Shown piece after piece: positions 46,394 through 54,117 of a stretch of DNA of 64,000 nucleotides. This DNA is from Oscillatoriales cyanobacterium. Lineage in GTDB: Bacteria; Cyanobacteriota; Cyanobacteriia; Cyanobacteriales; Laspinemataceae. The stretch covers positions 1-64,000 of the forward strand of contig JAABRM010000016.1 in the NCBI GenBank assembly GCA_011390955.1, written 5' to 3'. Position 1 is the first letter of the stretch. Every line of letters starts with the position of its first letter. The position numbers and the translations under genes were made by a program. The notes under the pieces were generated by a model, which did not search any database, was not told the origin of the DNA, and saw only the letters and a program-made list of their open reading frames with translations.

Positions 46394-47191
46394 TTACTGG
46401 CTGACTTTTTCCGCTAATGCTTGACGGGCAATGCGAGTAACGTACACTGTGACGGCAACAGTGGCGATTAAACCAATGATTCTAATCGCCCATTGAATTG
46501 TACTATTAGTAGGCTGATTTTCGCTACCAATTTTGGCCAAGTCCCCGGCTATGTAACCGAGATAAACATACATAATTGTCCCCGGCATCATGCCAATAGA
46601 ACCGAGTATGTAGTCCTTCAAAGAAACGCCGGTAATCCCAAAAGCATAGTTGAGTAAGTTAAAGGGAAAAACTGGGGAAAGACGGGTTAATAAAACAATT
46701 TTAAACCCTTCTTGGGCAACCGCTTGGTCGATCGCCGCAAATTTATCATTCCCGGCAATTTTCTGACTAACCCAATCTCTAGCCAAATATCGACCCACTA
46801 AAAAAGCCGCGATCGCCCCTAGGTTTGCCCCAATAAATACATAAACAGAACCCCACAGAATGCCAAAGACAACTCCTGCCCCCAAAGTGAGGATTGAACC
46901 GGGCAAAAATGCCACGGTTGCTATTATATAAATGGCCATAAAAGCCAGACCGCCAACGAGTCCTAAACTTTTCACCCATTGTAAGGCATTCAGTAGCCAT
47001 TGTTGGGGGTTAAATTTGGATAAAATAACCGCATTTTCTGCATTTTCAGCCAATGCAGGAGAGGCGAATAAAAACCAGGCGATCGCACTGATGGTTAGGA
47101 ATACCAGTAAAGATATCCCTCCAACCGATCGCCAGCCCCCATTTTTAAGGGGGGTTGGGGGGATCGCCTGGAAACTTAGATTTTTTAACAT
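46394..47191 (-). CDS. TVP38/TMEM64-family membrane protein
   Basis: 265 residues with about six hydrophobic segments and the DedA/SNARE-associated (PF09335) core: VAFLPGSILTLGAGVVFG, GANLGAIAAFLVGRYLARDW, and LTRLSPVFPFNLLNYAFGIT. N-terminal residues 10-22 (IPPTPLKNGGWRS) are encoded by a dispersed CCCCCAACCCCCCTTAAAAA-type hairpin repeat. This suggests either a repeat-derived extension or a start nearer residue 25. It is last in an apparent operon with arsM and a flavoprotein reductase. Such proteins may act as membrane scramblases or selenite/metal-linked transporters; not settled here. Confidence 0.88.
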   Translation of the reverse strand: MLKNLSFQAIPPTPLKNGGWRSVGGISLLVFLTISAIAWFLFASPALAENAENAVILSKFNPQQWLLNALQWVKSLGLVGGLAFMAIYIIATVAFLPGSILTLGAGVVFGILWGSVYVFIGANLGAIAAFLVGRYLARDWVSQKIAGNDKFAAIDQAVAQEGFKIVLLTRLSPVFPFNLLNYAFGITGVSLKDYILGSIGMMPGTIMYVYLGYIAGDLAKIGSENQPTNSTIQWAIRIIGLIATVAVTVYVTRIARQALAEKVSQ

Positions 47192-47231
47192 TATATTTGT
47201 GGAATATTTGTGGATTTACCCTCGGTTTTTT

Positions 47232-48200
47232 TTAACAGCATCCACCGCCCTGGTAATGCCAAGTTGATTCGGTGACAATCACATCTTGAGGAAATTGCAG
47301 GGCAAATTTCGCCGCAGTTTTGTCACAAACCGCCAAAGGAATTCCTCGTTGCAATAAATGTCCGGCGCGATCGTCCAGGACTGATTCACTTCCCCCATAA
47401 GTCGCAGTTTTGCCGGTAAATACACAAGCCCCATCTTCGGGAATGGGTACTTTGAAAGAGACGGAATCGAGGCTTTCTAATAATAACGGTCGATCTAATT
47501 CATAATTGTGAGTATCCAGCAGCCGATACGGACGACGGGCGCGAATTTCAATCTGACCAAAACCTACGTCAATTAAGTGTTGAATATATTCTTCATAAGT
47601 GAGTGACCCAGATAGGCAAAGTGCTCTTAACCGTTCATCTTTTTGCAGATGCGCGGGAATGGGACGGGGGGCGATCGGGTCACTCATAATTAATTTTCCA
47701 CCGGGCTTTAATACGCGATAAGCTTCCGATAAAGCTTGTTGTAAATCGGCGGGTTCAAAGATATTAAATAGACAATTTTGGGCGACTATATCTACTGAAG
47801 CATCCGGTACAGGGAGGGCAAATGCATCTCCAGCCAGAATATTCACAAAATCGGGATTAAACCAATCATTTTCTTGGGCTGCAAGCTGTAAATTTCGGCT
47901 GGCTGCTTGGCGCATTTCTGCCACCGGATCTACGGCAATAACGCTGCCCGGTTGACGACAAAAATAAGCAAACTGAAGAGCTTCGATCCCCCCACCAACG
48001 CCGATATAAAGCACTGTTGGCTGACCAAATAATTCCGTGGGATGCACTGTTGACCCACAGCCATAGTTCATTTGTTGCATGATTTCCGGGATATTCAGTC
48101 CGGGCAATTGCAAAGGGGGAGTGCTGACACAGCAGAGTCCAACTTGCGGGGTTTCCGCAGCTTCGGCGTAGAATTGGGCAGTGGTTTCTAAATAGGACAT
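47232..48200 (-). CDS. arsM: Arsenite S-adenosylmethionine methyltransferase ArsM
   Basis: 322 residues. The SAM-binding Rossmann motif is VLYIGVGGGIEALQFAYF; the DVVAQNCLFNIFEP-like loop is present as DIVAQNCLFN. Cysteines matching the As(III)-binding set are C23/C24 (GLCCVST), C48 (YGCGST), C143 (QNCLF) and C195 (RALCLSG), and the chain ends WHYQGGGCC. This closely fits the cyanobacterial ArsM group linked to arsenosugar synthesis. It methylates arsenite to less retained or volatile species. It lies 40 nt upstream of TVP38 and downstream of a mercuric-reductase-like gene, same strand. No arsR or arsS gene is adjacent. Confidence 0.92.
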   Translation of the reverse strand: MSYLETTAQFYAEAAETPQVGLCCVSTPPLQLPGLNIPEIMQQMNYGCGSTVHPTELFGQPTVLYIGVGGGIEALQFAYFCRQPGSVIAVDPVAEMRQAASRNLQLAAQENDWFNPDFVNILAGDAFALPVPDASVDIVAQNCLFNIFEPADLQQALSEAYRVLKPGGKLIMSDPIAPRPIPAHLQKDERLRALCLSGSLTYEEYIQHLIDVGFGQIEIRARRPYRLLDTHNYELDRPLLLESLDSVSFKVPIPEDGACVFTGKTATYGGSESVLDDRAGHLLQRGIPLAVCDKTAAKFALQFPQDVIVTESTWHYQGGGCC

Positions 48201-48227
48201 AGTTGGTGATTTGGTGTGATTTTATAA

Positions 48228-48287
48228 CTAAAATTATACCTAAAATTAGAGCTAAAATTATAACTAATATTTTAACTATAATTCTAA
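48228..48287. repeat. Five tandem A/T-rich 12-bp units
   Basis: The consensus CTAAAATTATAA repeats five times with changes (units at 48228, 48240, 48252, 48264, 48276) in the gap between the flavoprotein reductase and arsM, and runs into the reductase stop codon (TAG at 48284-48286). Because it lies inside a likely operon it may affect spacing or mRNA stability. Confidence 0.7.
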
Positions 48288-49888
48288 CTAAACTTGCTTA
48301 ATAGTTTAAGCAAGGATTTTGTCCGGGGAGTGAGTAAGGTTCGGCGATAAGCATCAGCGGCTTTTTTAATCGCGTCTGCTTGGGTGGGATAGGGATGAAT
48401 CACTCCAGAAAGAGCATTTAATCCCTGTTTGGTGGCGATCGCGAGGGTAATTTCACTAATCATTTCTCCAGCATGCCGAGCCACAATTGTAGCACCTAAA
48501 ATCTGGTCAGAACCTTTTTTATGGAGAATTTTAACAAAACCTTCAGTTTCACCATCTGTTAAGGCGCGATCGACCGTAGAAAAAGGAATTTTAATGGTAT
48601 TTGTTTCTAATCCTTTGGCTTGGGCTTCTGGTTCATAAAGCCCCACATGGGCAATTTCTGGGTCGGTATATGTCACCCAAGGCATGACTAGATTACTCAG
48701 TTTACTCCGTCCCAAACCAAAGGGAGAAAATAAAGTATTTTTAATCACAATTCGCGCTGCCGCATCTGCTGCATGAGTAAATTTCCAGTTCATACAAATA
48801 TCTCCAGCGGCATAAATCCGAGGATTAGTGGTTTGCAAATAGTCATTGACTACTACACCACGACGGCGATCGTATTCTACCCCAACCGCGTCTAAATTTA
48901 AGCCATCAACATTTGGAGTTCTTCCTGCCCCCACTAAAATTTCATCGACAGTTACAGTTTTAATTATATCACTATTTTCTTGAAAATTTTCTCGGTAATA
49001 AATTACTTTACCAGTATCGGTAATTTCCACTTTTTCCAGGGTGCAATTTAAGATTAAATCTAGATTTTCTCGGAATAATTGTTGTTGGATGATTTCCGCT
49101 GCATCTCCATCTTCGCGATCGAGCAAATGTCCATGTTTATGAAATAAAATAACTTGGCTACCAAGGCGATGAAATGCTTGGGCTAATTCGCAACCAATCG
49201 GCCCACCCCCAATCACGGCTAAACGTTTGGGGCATTCTGTCAGAGAAAAAACGGTTTCGTTGGTTAAATATCCCGCTTCTACTAATCCTGGAATTTGGGG
49301 ACGAGTAGCCCTGGCCCCTGTGGCAATTACGGCTTTTTTAAAGCGGAGAAAAGAACCCGGTTGCGGCGACGAGTCTGAGATAGTTTTTGAGATAGTTTCT
49401 GAGACAGCGATCGCCTCTTTATTCACAAAAGCGGCATTGCCCAAAAATACATCAACCCCCAAATTTTTAAACCGTTCCGCTGAATCGTGATGGCTAATTC
49501 CGGCGCGAATTTGCCGCATTCGTTGCATCACCCCTGCAAAATCGATGTTAATTGAATCGGGGGGTTGAATGCCAAAAGCGGCGGTATCTCGCATATCCGC
49601 CACCACTCGCGAGGACCGAATCACAGATTTAGAGGGAACACAGCCCACATTCAGGCAATCTCCCCCCATGAGGCTTTTTTCCACAAGGGCAACTTTTAAG
49701 CCCAGTCCCAACCCCGCAGCCCCCGCAGCTACCACCAGTCCGGCAGTCCCAGCCCCAATTACGACTAAATCGTAACAGTTGACAGGCTGGGGGTTAACCC
49801 AATCCGGGGGATGGACATGGGACATTAGGGCTTGATTGTACCGATCTAAGGGTTGAAGGGCGGGTTCTTGGTGAATTGAGTTGGTCAT
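48284..49888 (-). CDS. Mercuric-reductase-like FAD-dependent disulfide oxidoreductase
   Basis: 534 residues of the class I pyridine nucleotide-disulfide family: FAD motif VIGAGTAGLVVAAGAAGLG, redox cysteines GGDCLNVGCVPSK (C78, C83), NAD motif VIGGGPIGCELAQAF, second FAD motif IYAAGDICMNWKFTHAA, and the C-terminal interface with HPYPTQADAIK. It lacks the N-terminal heavy-metal domain and the C-terminal Cys pair of true MerA, so mercury reduction is doubtful. It looks co-transcribed with arsM and TVP38, suggesting a role in metal/metalloid or redox handling. Confidence 0.9.
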   Translation of the reverse strand: MTNSIHQEPALQPLDRYNQALMSHVHPPDWVNPQPVNCYDLVVIGAGTAGLVVAAGAAGLGLGLKVALVEKSLMGGDCLNVGCVPSKSVIRSSRVVADMRDTAAFGIQPPDSINIDFAGVMQRMRQIRAGISHHDSAERFKNLGVDVFLGNAAFVNKEAIAVSETISKTISDSSPQPGSFLRFKKAVIATGARATRPQIPGLVEAGYLTNETVFSLTECPKRLAVIGGGPIGCELAQAFHRLGSQVILFHKHGHLLDREDGDAAEIIQQQLFRENLDLILNCTLEKVEITDTGKVIYYRENFQENSDIIKTVTVDEILVGAGRTPNVDGLNLDAVGVEYDRRRGVVVNDYLQTTNPRIYAAGDICMNWKFTHAADAAARIVIKNTLFSPFGLGRSKLSNLVMPWVTYTDPEIAHVGLYEPEAQAKGLETNTIKIPFSTVDRALTDGETEGFVKILHKKGSDQILGATIVARHAGEMISEITLAIATKQGLNALSGVIHPYPTQADAIKKAADAYRRTLLTPRTKSLLKLLSKFS

Positions 49889-49891
49889 AGT

Positions 49892-49935
49892 TATTTGTTG
49901 TTGGTTGTTTGTTGGTTGTTGTTGGTTGTTTGCTG
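49892..49935. repeat. Short heptanucleotide repeat tract
   Basis: GTTGTTG, GTTGTTT and GTTGGTT units directly upstream of the flavoprotein reductase start, in the 114 nt between divergent genes. It is a small version of the STRR arrays elsewhere in the window. Confidence 0.7.
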
Positions 49936-50002
49936 TTTTATCAATGACGGTTGATAGTCAGCAGTTAACCGTTATAGTTGCATAAGTCTTATTAAAACAT
50001 TT

Positions 50003-51805
50003 ATGACATTAACGAGCAAAAATAAAAAGTTTTTCACAGCCCCGATTAGTCAAACCTCAAAATCACCGCTAATTTTTTGGTTCACTCTGAGTCTAACGAT
50101 TTCGGCAGTTTATGGGTTTTTAGCCTGGGAAAAAGCCTTTAGTTCCGAGTATGTCATCCAAGATGATGCCCGACAACATATATTTTGGATGCAGCGATTT
50201 TTGGATCCAGAATTGTTCCCCCATGATTTAATTGCCGATTATTTCCAATCTGTTGCCCCCGCAGGCTACACCGCCTTTTATCAACTGATGGCAATATTTG
50301 GCATTTCTCCGATATTGTTGCATAAAATATTGCCCGTGTTCCTGGGTTTAATTTCCACAGGTTATGGGTTTTATCTTTGTTTAGAAATATTCCCCGTTCC
50401 TTTAGCCGGTTTTCTCTCTACTTTATTACTCAATCAAAGTTTATGGATGCAGGATGGGTTAATTTCTGCAACTCCTAAAGCTTTTATTTATCCGTTATTT
50501 TTACCCATGTTATATTATTTGATTCGTCAGCATATCTTAGGAACAAGTATTTCGCTGTTATTATTGGGTCTATTTTATCCCCAAGGGGTATTAATTGCGG
50601 CGGTGATTTTTATTTTTAGGTGCGTGCAGATCCCCCCAAACCAGAAACAGACCCAGAAACCGGGTTTCTTCTGTGGGTATCAGCAGTTATCTGTTAAATG
50701 CCTAAAAGAAACCCGGTTTCTTGCCCCTCGGTTTCTGGGCGATCGCTTTCTGGGCGATCGCTTTCATATTATCTGCTTAGGGTTAGCATTTTTCATATTA
50801 GCTTATTATGGCCTATCCTCTTCTGATTTTGGTCCTACCATTGCCCGTTCTCAAGCGCAAATATTACCAGAGTTCTTGCCCAAGGGCAGAAGTCAATTTT
50901 TTATTGAGAATGCTTGGAACTTTTGGTTTCATGGACGGAGTGGCATGGGACTAGCCACTATTTTGACGCCAGTTTTTATGGCATTTGGTTTTATTTTGCC
51001 CGTCTTACTCCGATTTTCTGCCCACTTTCCCCTGAGTCAAGAGATTAAACCCAAGGTAATAATATTGCCTCAGTTAATTTTATCCTCATTTACTTTATTT
51101 TTTGCGGCGCATATGTTATTATTTAAGTTACATTTACCCAGTCGTTATACCCAACATACCCTCAGAATGGTTCTGGCAATATCAGCCGCGATCGCCCTCA
51201 CCTTAATTCTCGATAGTTTATGGTCTTGGGCAATTAGCCAACCGGGGAAAAGACTATTTTTATTGCCGATAATGATGATTTTATTTACTGGGTTAATTTT
51301 TTATCCCCAGTTGACCATGAGTAATTTTCCCTGGACTTATTATCAGGTGGGAGAAAACCCGAAACTTTATCAGTTTTTCCAACAACAACCTAAAGATAGT
51401 CTGATTGCTTCCTTATCCGAAGAAGCGAATAACTTGCCCTCTTTTGCCCAACGGTCTATTTTAACCGGACGAGAATATGCCGTCCCCTATCATTGGGGCT
51501 ATTATCAGCAATTTCGCCAACGCACTTTAGACTTAATTCAATCTCAGTATAGTCCTAATTTAGCAGATGTGCAAGGGTTAATTGAAAAATATAATATTGA
51601 TTTTTGGTTAGTGGAACGGGGTGCTTTTACTCCCGGTTATCTTGCCCCAAATTCTTGGCTGAATCAATATGAAGAAACTAGAGAGGCGATCGCGCAATTA
51701 TCTGCCGGAATATCCCCAGCGATCGGGCAATATTTAGACCGTTGTTCTTTGTTCGAGGCTAATGGGTTAGTTGTTCTCAGTGGAGAATGTTTGAAGAATA
51801 ATTGA
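50003..51805 (+). CDS. Multi-pass membrane protein, GT-C glycosyltransferase-like, with repeat-derived insert
   Basis: 600 residues with roughly ten hydrophobic segments. The first extracytoplasmic loop carries SSEYVIQDDARQHIFWMQRF, an acidic pair followed by a helix, as in GT-C type transferases. Residues ~207-255 are unusual: they read PNQKQTQKPGFFCG, KETRFLAPRF and the duplication LGDRFLGDRF, all encoded by dispersed palindromes (AGAAACCGGGTTTCTT) and two HIP1-containing 15-mers. They fall between two TM helices. The next gene is a second GT-C-like membrane protein. A donor or acceptor cannot be assigned. Confidence 0.78.
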   Translation: MTLTSKNKKFFTAPISQTSKSPLIFWFTLSLTISAVYGFLAWEKAFSSEYVIQDDARQHIFWMQRFLDPELFPHDLIADYFQSVAPAGYTAFYQLMAIFGISPILLHKILPVFLGLISTGYGFYLCLEIFPVPLAGFLSTLLLNQSLWMQDGLISATPKAFIYPLFLPMLYYLIRQHILGTSISLLLLGLFYPQGVLIAAVIFIFRCVQIPPNQKQTQKPGFFCGYQQLSVKCLKETRFLAPRFLGDRFLGDRFHIICLGLAFFILAYYGLSSSDFGPTIARSQAQILPEFLPKGRSQFFIENAWNFWFHGRSGMGLATILTPVFMAFGFILPVLLRFSAHFPLSQEIKPKVIILPQLILSSFTLFFAAHMLLFKLHLPSRYTQHTLRMVLAISAAIALTLILDSLWSWAISQPGKRLFLLPIMMILFTGLIFYPQLTMSNFPWTYYQVGENPKLYQFFQQQPKDSLIASLSEEANNLPSFAQRSILTGREYAVPYHWGYYQQFRQRTLDLIQSQYSPNLADVQGLIEKYNIDFWLVERGAFTPGYLAPNSWLNQYEETREAIAQLSAGISPAIGQYLDRCSLFEANGLVVLSGECLKNN

Positions 51806-51961
51806 GAAACCGGGTTTCTTCAGACCAGCTTTGTCACCCCACCGAAAGCATCATAGAAACCCGGTTTCTTGTTTGCTTGTTGCGATCGCGCAATTGAGAA
51901 ACCGGGTTGCTTCAGACCAGTTTCTTGTGTAAGGTGGGCAATGCCCACCCTACGAAGAATA
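51804..51961. repeat. AGAAACCGGGTTTCTT palindromes and a GGTGGGCA hairpin
   Basis: Three copies of GAGAAACCGGGTTTCTTCAG or its variants (51804-51828, ~51851-51870, 51896-51915; the third reads GGTTGCTT). A hairpin GGTGGGCA/TGCCCACC follows near 51937-51953. These fill most of the 201 nt between the two membrane protein genes. The same palindromes occur inside both flanking genes. Confidence 0.75.
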
Positions 51962-52006
51962 GAAGGTTAATGCTATAATTGCTGAAAATTAGATCGGGAG
52001 TTTCCG

Positions 52007-53785
52007 GTGATTAATCAATATCATCCTTATTATAGATGGTTTTATATTTTGGTAGCGGTTATTTTGGGAATAGGGATATTTTTCCGTTTCTATAATATCG
52101 ACAAAAAAGTTTACTGGATCGATGAAGTTCACACCACCTTAAGAGTGGCTGGCTATGAAAAAGTAGAATTTGCCGAAACTGCCCCAGCGGGAAAAATTAT
52201 CACCATTGAGGAATTACATAAATTTCAACGACTGAATCCCGAAAGAGGTTGGGGCGATACTATTAATGCCTTAGCCCATAATGCGGAACATACGCCAATT
52301 TATTATTTAATTACCCGATTAGCGATGCAGTTGTTTGGCAGTTCTGTCGCTGTCACCAGAGGGGTAGCAGCAGTAATTAGTTTATTGGTATTTCCTAGTA
52401 TTTACTGGTTTTGTTTAGAGTTATTTAAATCCAGGATAGTGGGCGCGATCGCCATGTCTTTAGTTGCCGTTTCTCCCCTGCATATTATTTATGCCCAAGA
52501 AGCCAGACAATATAGTTTATTTACGGTGACTATTTTAATTTCTAGTATTGCTTTGCTGAAAGCAATATCAAGGGAAGAGGGAACAGGGAATAGGGAACAG
52601 GAAACAGGGAACAGGAAACAGGGAACAGGGAACAGGCAAAAAGTATTAGAAACCGGGTTTCTTGCCAAAATATCTGTATTTAATCATAATTTCCCGCAGA
52701 ACCCCGGTTTCTCTTGGGCAATTTATGCCGTTACTGTTTCGTTAAATTTATATTCACATTTAATTTCAATTTTAGTTTTACTTGGACATGGCATATATGT
52801 GCTTTTCTGCCACCGCAAACGAGATTTTTTTAACTATCTATTCGCATTGGGGGCAGGAATAGTCACCCTGATTCCTTGGATAGTGATTTATCTGTTAAAT
52901 TCTAATAAAATTGGCGGCTGGGTGGGTCGAGATATTTCTTTGCCCACTTTACTGCAACGTTGGTTCATTAATCTGACTGCCCTGTTTTTTGATGTACAAA
53001 TTAGCGTCAAACAGCGACTTTTTGACGTAGAAGCGGGACAAGATTGGGTGTTGAGTTTTGACAACCCCTGGATTTATGTGATGCCGCTGACTTTAATCTT
53101 AGTGGGATATGCCCTTTATTTTGTTTGTCGATATACAGATAAACCCGTTTGGTTATTTATTTTAACTTTGATTGGTTCCACCGCTTTACCATTGATGTTG
53201 CCAGATATTATTTCTGGAGGCCAGCGATCGGGAATTGCCCGTTATTTGCTGCCCGCTTATGTGGGGATTGAGTTAGCCGTTGCTTATGCCATAGCTTATC
53301 ATTTGAATCTGGGAAAAAATCTGGAAAAAAATAACAAGATTATCTCTATTAGTCCTGGAAAACAAAAACTCTGGCAAGGCTTTTTTATCGCATTAATAAC
53401 GTTAGGAATTATTTCCGCAACAATTAGCGCTGAAGCGGAAACATGGTGGCATAAATATAGTAGCTATTATAACCCAGAAGTGGCTGAAATTATTAATGAA
53501 ACGGAAAACCCATTGGTTATCTGCCCTCAAGAACGAGTCAGCCGCATCACTTCTTTGAGTTATAAACTCAAACCAGAGGCGAAAATTCTGTTAATCCAAA
53601 ATCAAGATATTTCTCTGCTGGATTCACCCTCATTCAACGATAATATTAATTCTAAGATTAGTTCTCAGAATTTATTTGTTTTTCGCCCTTCTGCCGAACT
53701 TTATCAAGTTTTAGAAGAAAATCCCAGTTATCAGTTAGTTTCCCTTCATCCATTCGGGCATTTGTTTAAATTGCAACGGGAATAA
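52007..53785 (+). CDS. GT39/GT-C-type membrane glycosyltransferase with in-frame heptad-repeat insert
   Basis: 592 residues, GTG start preceded by GGGAG. The first loop after TM1 has KVYWIDEVHTTLR, the acidic motif of the GT-C (PMT/ArnT-like) fold; then NAEHTPIYYLITRLAMQLFG and QEARQYSLFTVTILISS are typical of the dolichyl-phosphate-mannose-type family. About nine TMs. Residues ~189-235 are a hydrophilic insert (EGTGNREQ, ETGNRKQ, GTGNRQK) encoded by GGGAACA heptads plus a palindrome, located between two TM helices. It probably transfers a lipid-linked sugar outside the membrane. Confidence 0.83.
   Translation: MINQYHPYYRWFYILVAVILGIGIFFRFYNIDKKVYWIDEVHTTLRVAGYEKVEFAETAPAGKIITIEELHKFQRLNPERGWGDTINALAHNAEHTPIYYLITRLAMQLFGSSVAVTRGVAAVISLLVFPSIYWFCLELFKSRIVGAIAMSLVAVSPLHIIYAQEARQYSLFTVTILISSIALLKAISREEGTGNREQETGNRKQGTGNRQKVLETGFLAKISVFNHNFPQNPGFSWAIYAVTVSLNLYSHLISILVLLGHGIYVLFCHRKRDFFNYLFALGAGIVTLIPWIVIYLLNSNKIGGWVGRDISLPTLLQRWFINLTALFFDVQISVKQRLFDVEAGQDWVLSFDNPWIYVMPLTLILVGYALYFVCRYTDKPVWLFILTLIGSTALPLMLPDIISGGQRSGIARYLLPAYVGIELAVAYAIAYHLNLGKNLEKNNKIISISPGKQKLWQGFFIALITLGIISATISAEAETWWHKYSSYYNPEVAEIINETENPLVICPQERVSRITSLSYKLKPEAKILLIQNQDISLLDSPSFNDNINSKISSQNLFVFRPSAELYQVLEENPSYQLVSLHPFGHLFKLQRE
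52572..52636 (+). repeat. Heptad repeat array inside a coding sequence
   Basis: About nine GGGAACA-like 7-mers (with GGGAATA and GGAAACA variants) lie in frame in the GT-C gene. Three heptads make 21 nt, so the protein shows a 7-residue period (ETGNRKQ / GTGNRQK). The same unit forms the array at 23657-23740. A palindromic AGAAACCGGGTTTCTT copy follows at 52647. Confidence 0.85.
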
Positions 53786-53867
53786 GGCAGGGGTGCGGGG
53801 GTGCGGGGGAGCGTGGGATCTCTTTTGCAGGGGAGCAGAGGTGCAGAGGAGCGGGGGAGTAGAGTGA

Positions 53868-53961
53868 ATAATTGATAATTGATAATTGATAATTGATAAT
53901 TGATAATTGATAATTGATAATTTGTCTGTTTAATTGTCAATTGTTAATTGTTAATTGTTAA
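53868..53961. repeat. Heptad array of GATAATT then GTTAATT units
   Basis: Eight GATAATT units (53873-53930) are followed, after GTCTGTTTAATTGTCAATT, by three GTTAATT units. The two blocks are roughly complementary in polarity, as in the other arrays. On either side are G-rich (GGGGGTGCGGGGGAGCG) and C-rich (GCTCCTCTGCTCCTCTG) 8-mer tracts that are mutually inverted (53788-53862 and 53964-54036). The 242-nt gap 53786-54027 has no gene. Confidence 0.8.
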
Positions 53962-54117
53962 TTAGTTTCCTCCGCCCCTCTGCTCCTCTGCTCCTCTGCC
54001 CCTCCGCTTCTATGCCCCTGTGTCCCTGTGCAGAGGAGAATCGATGCGATCGCGGATTTTCGCAGTTATAGTAGGATGACGATAGTTTCTACTGCTGGCT
54101 TCACTAATAGAGTGAAT

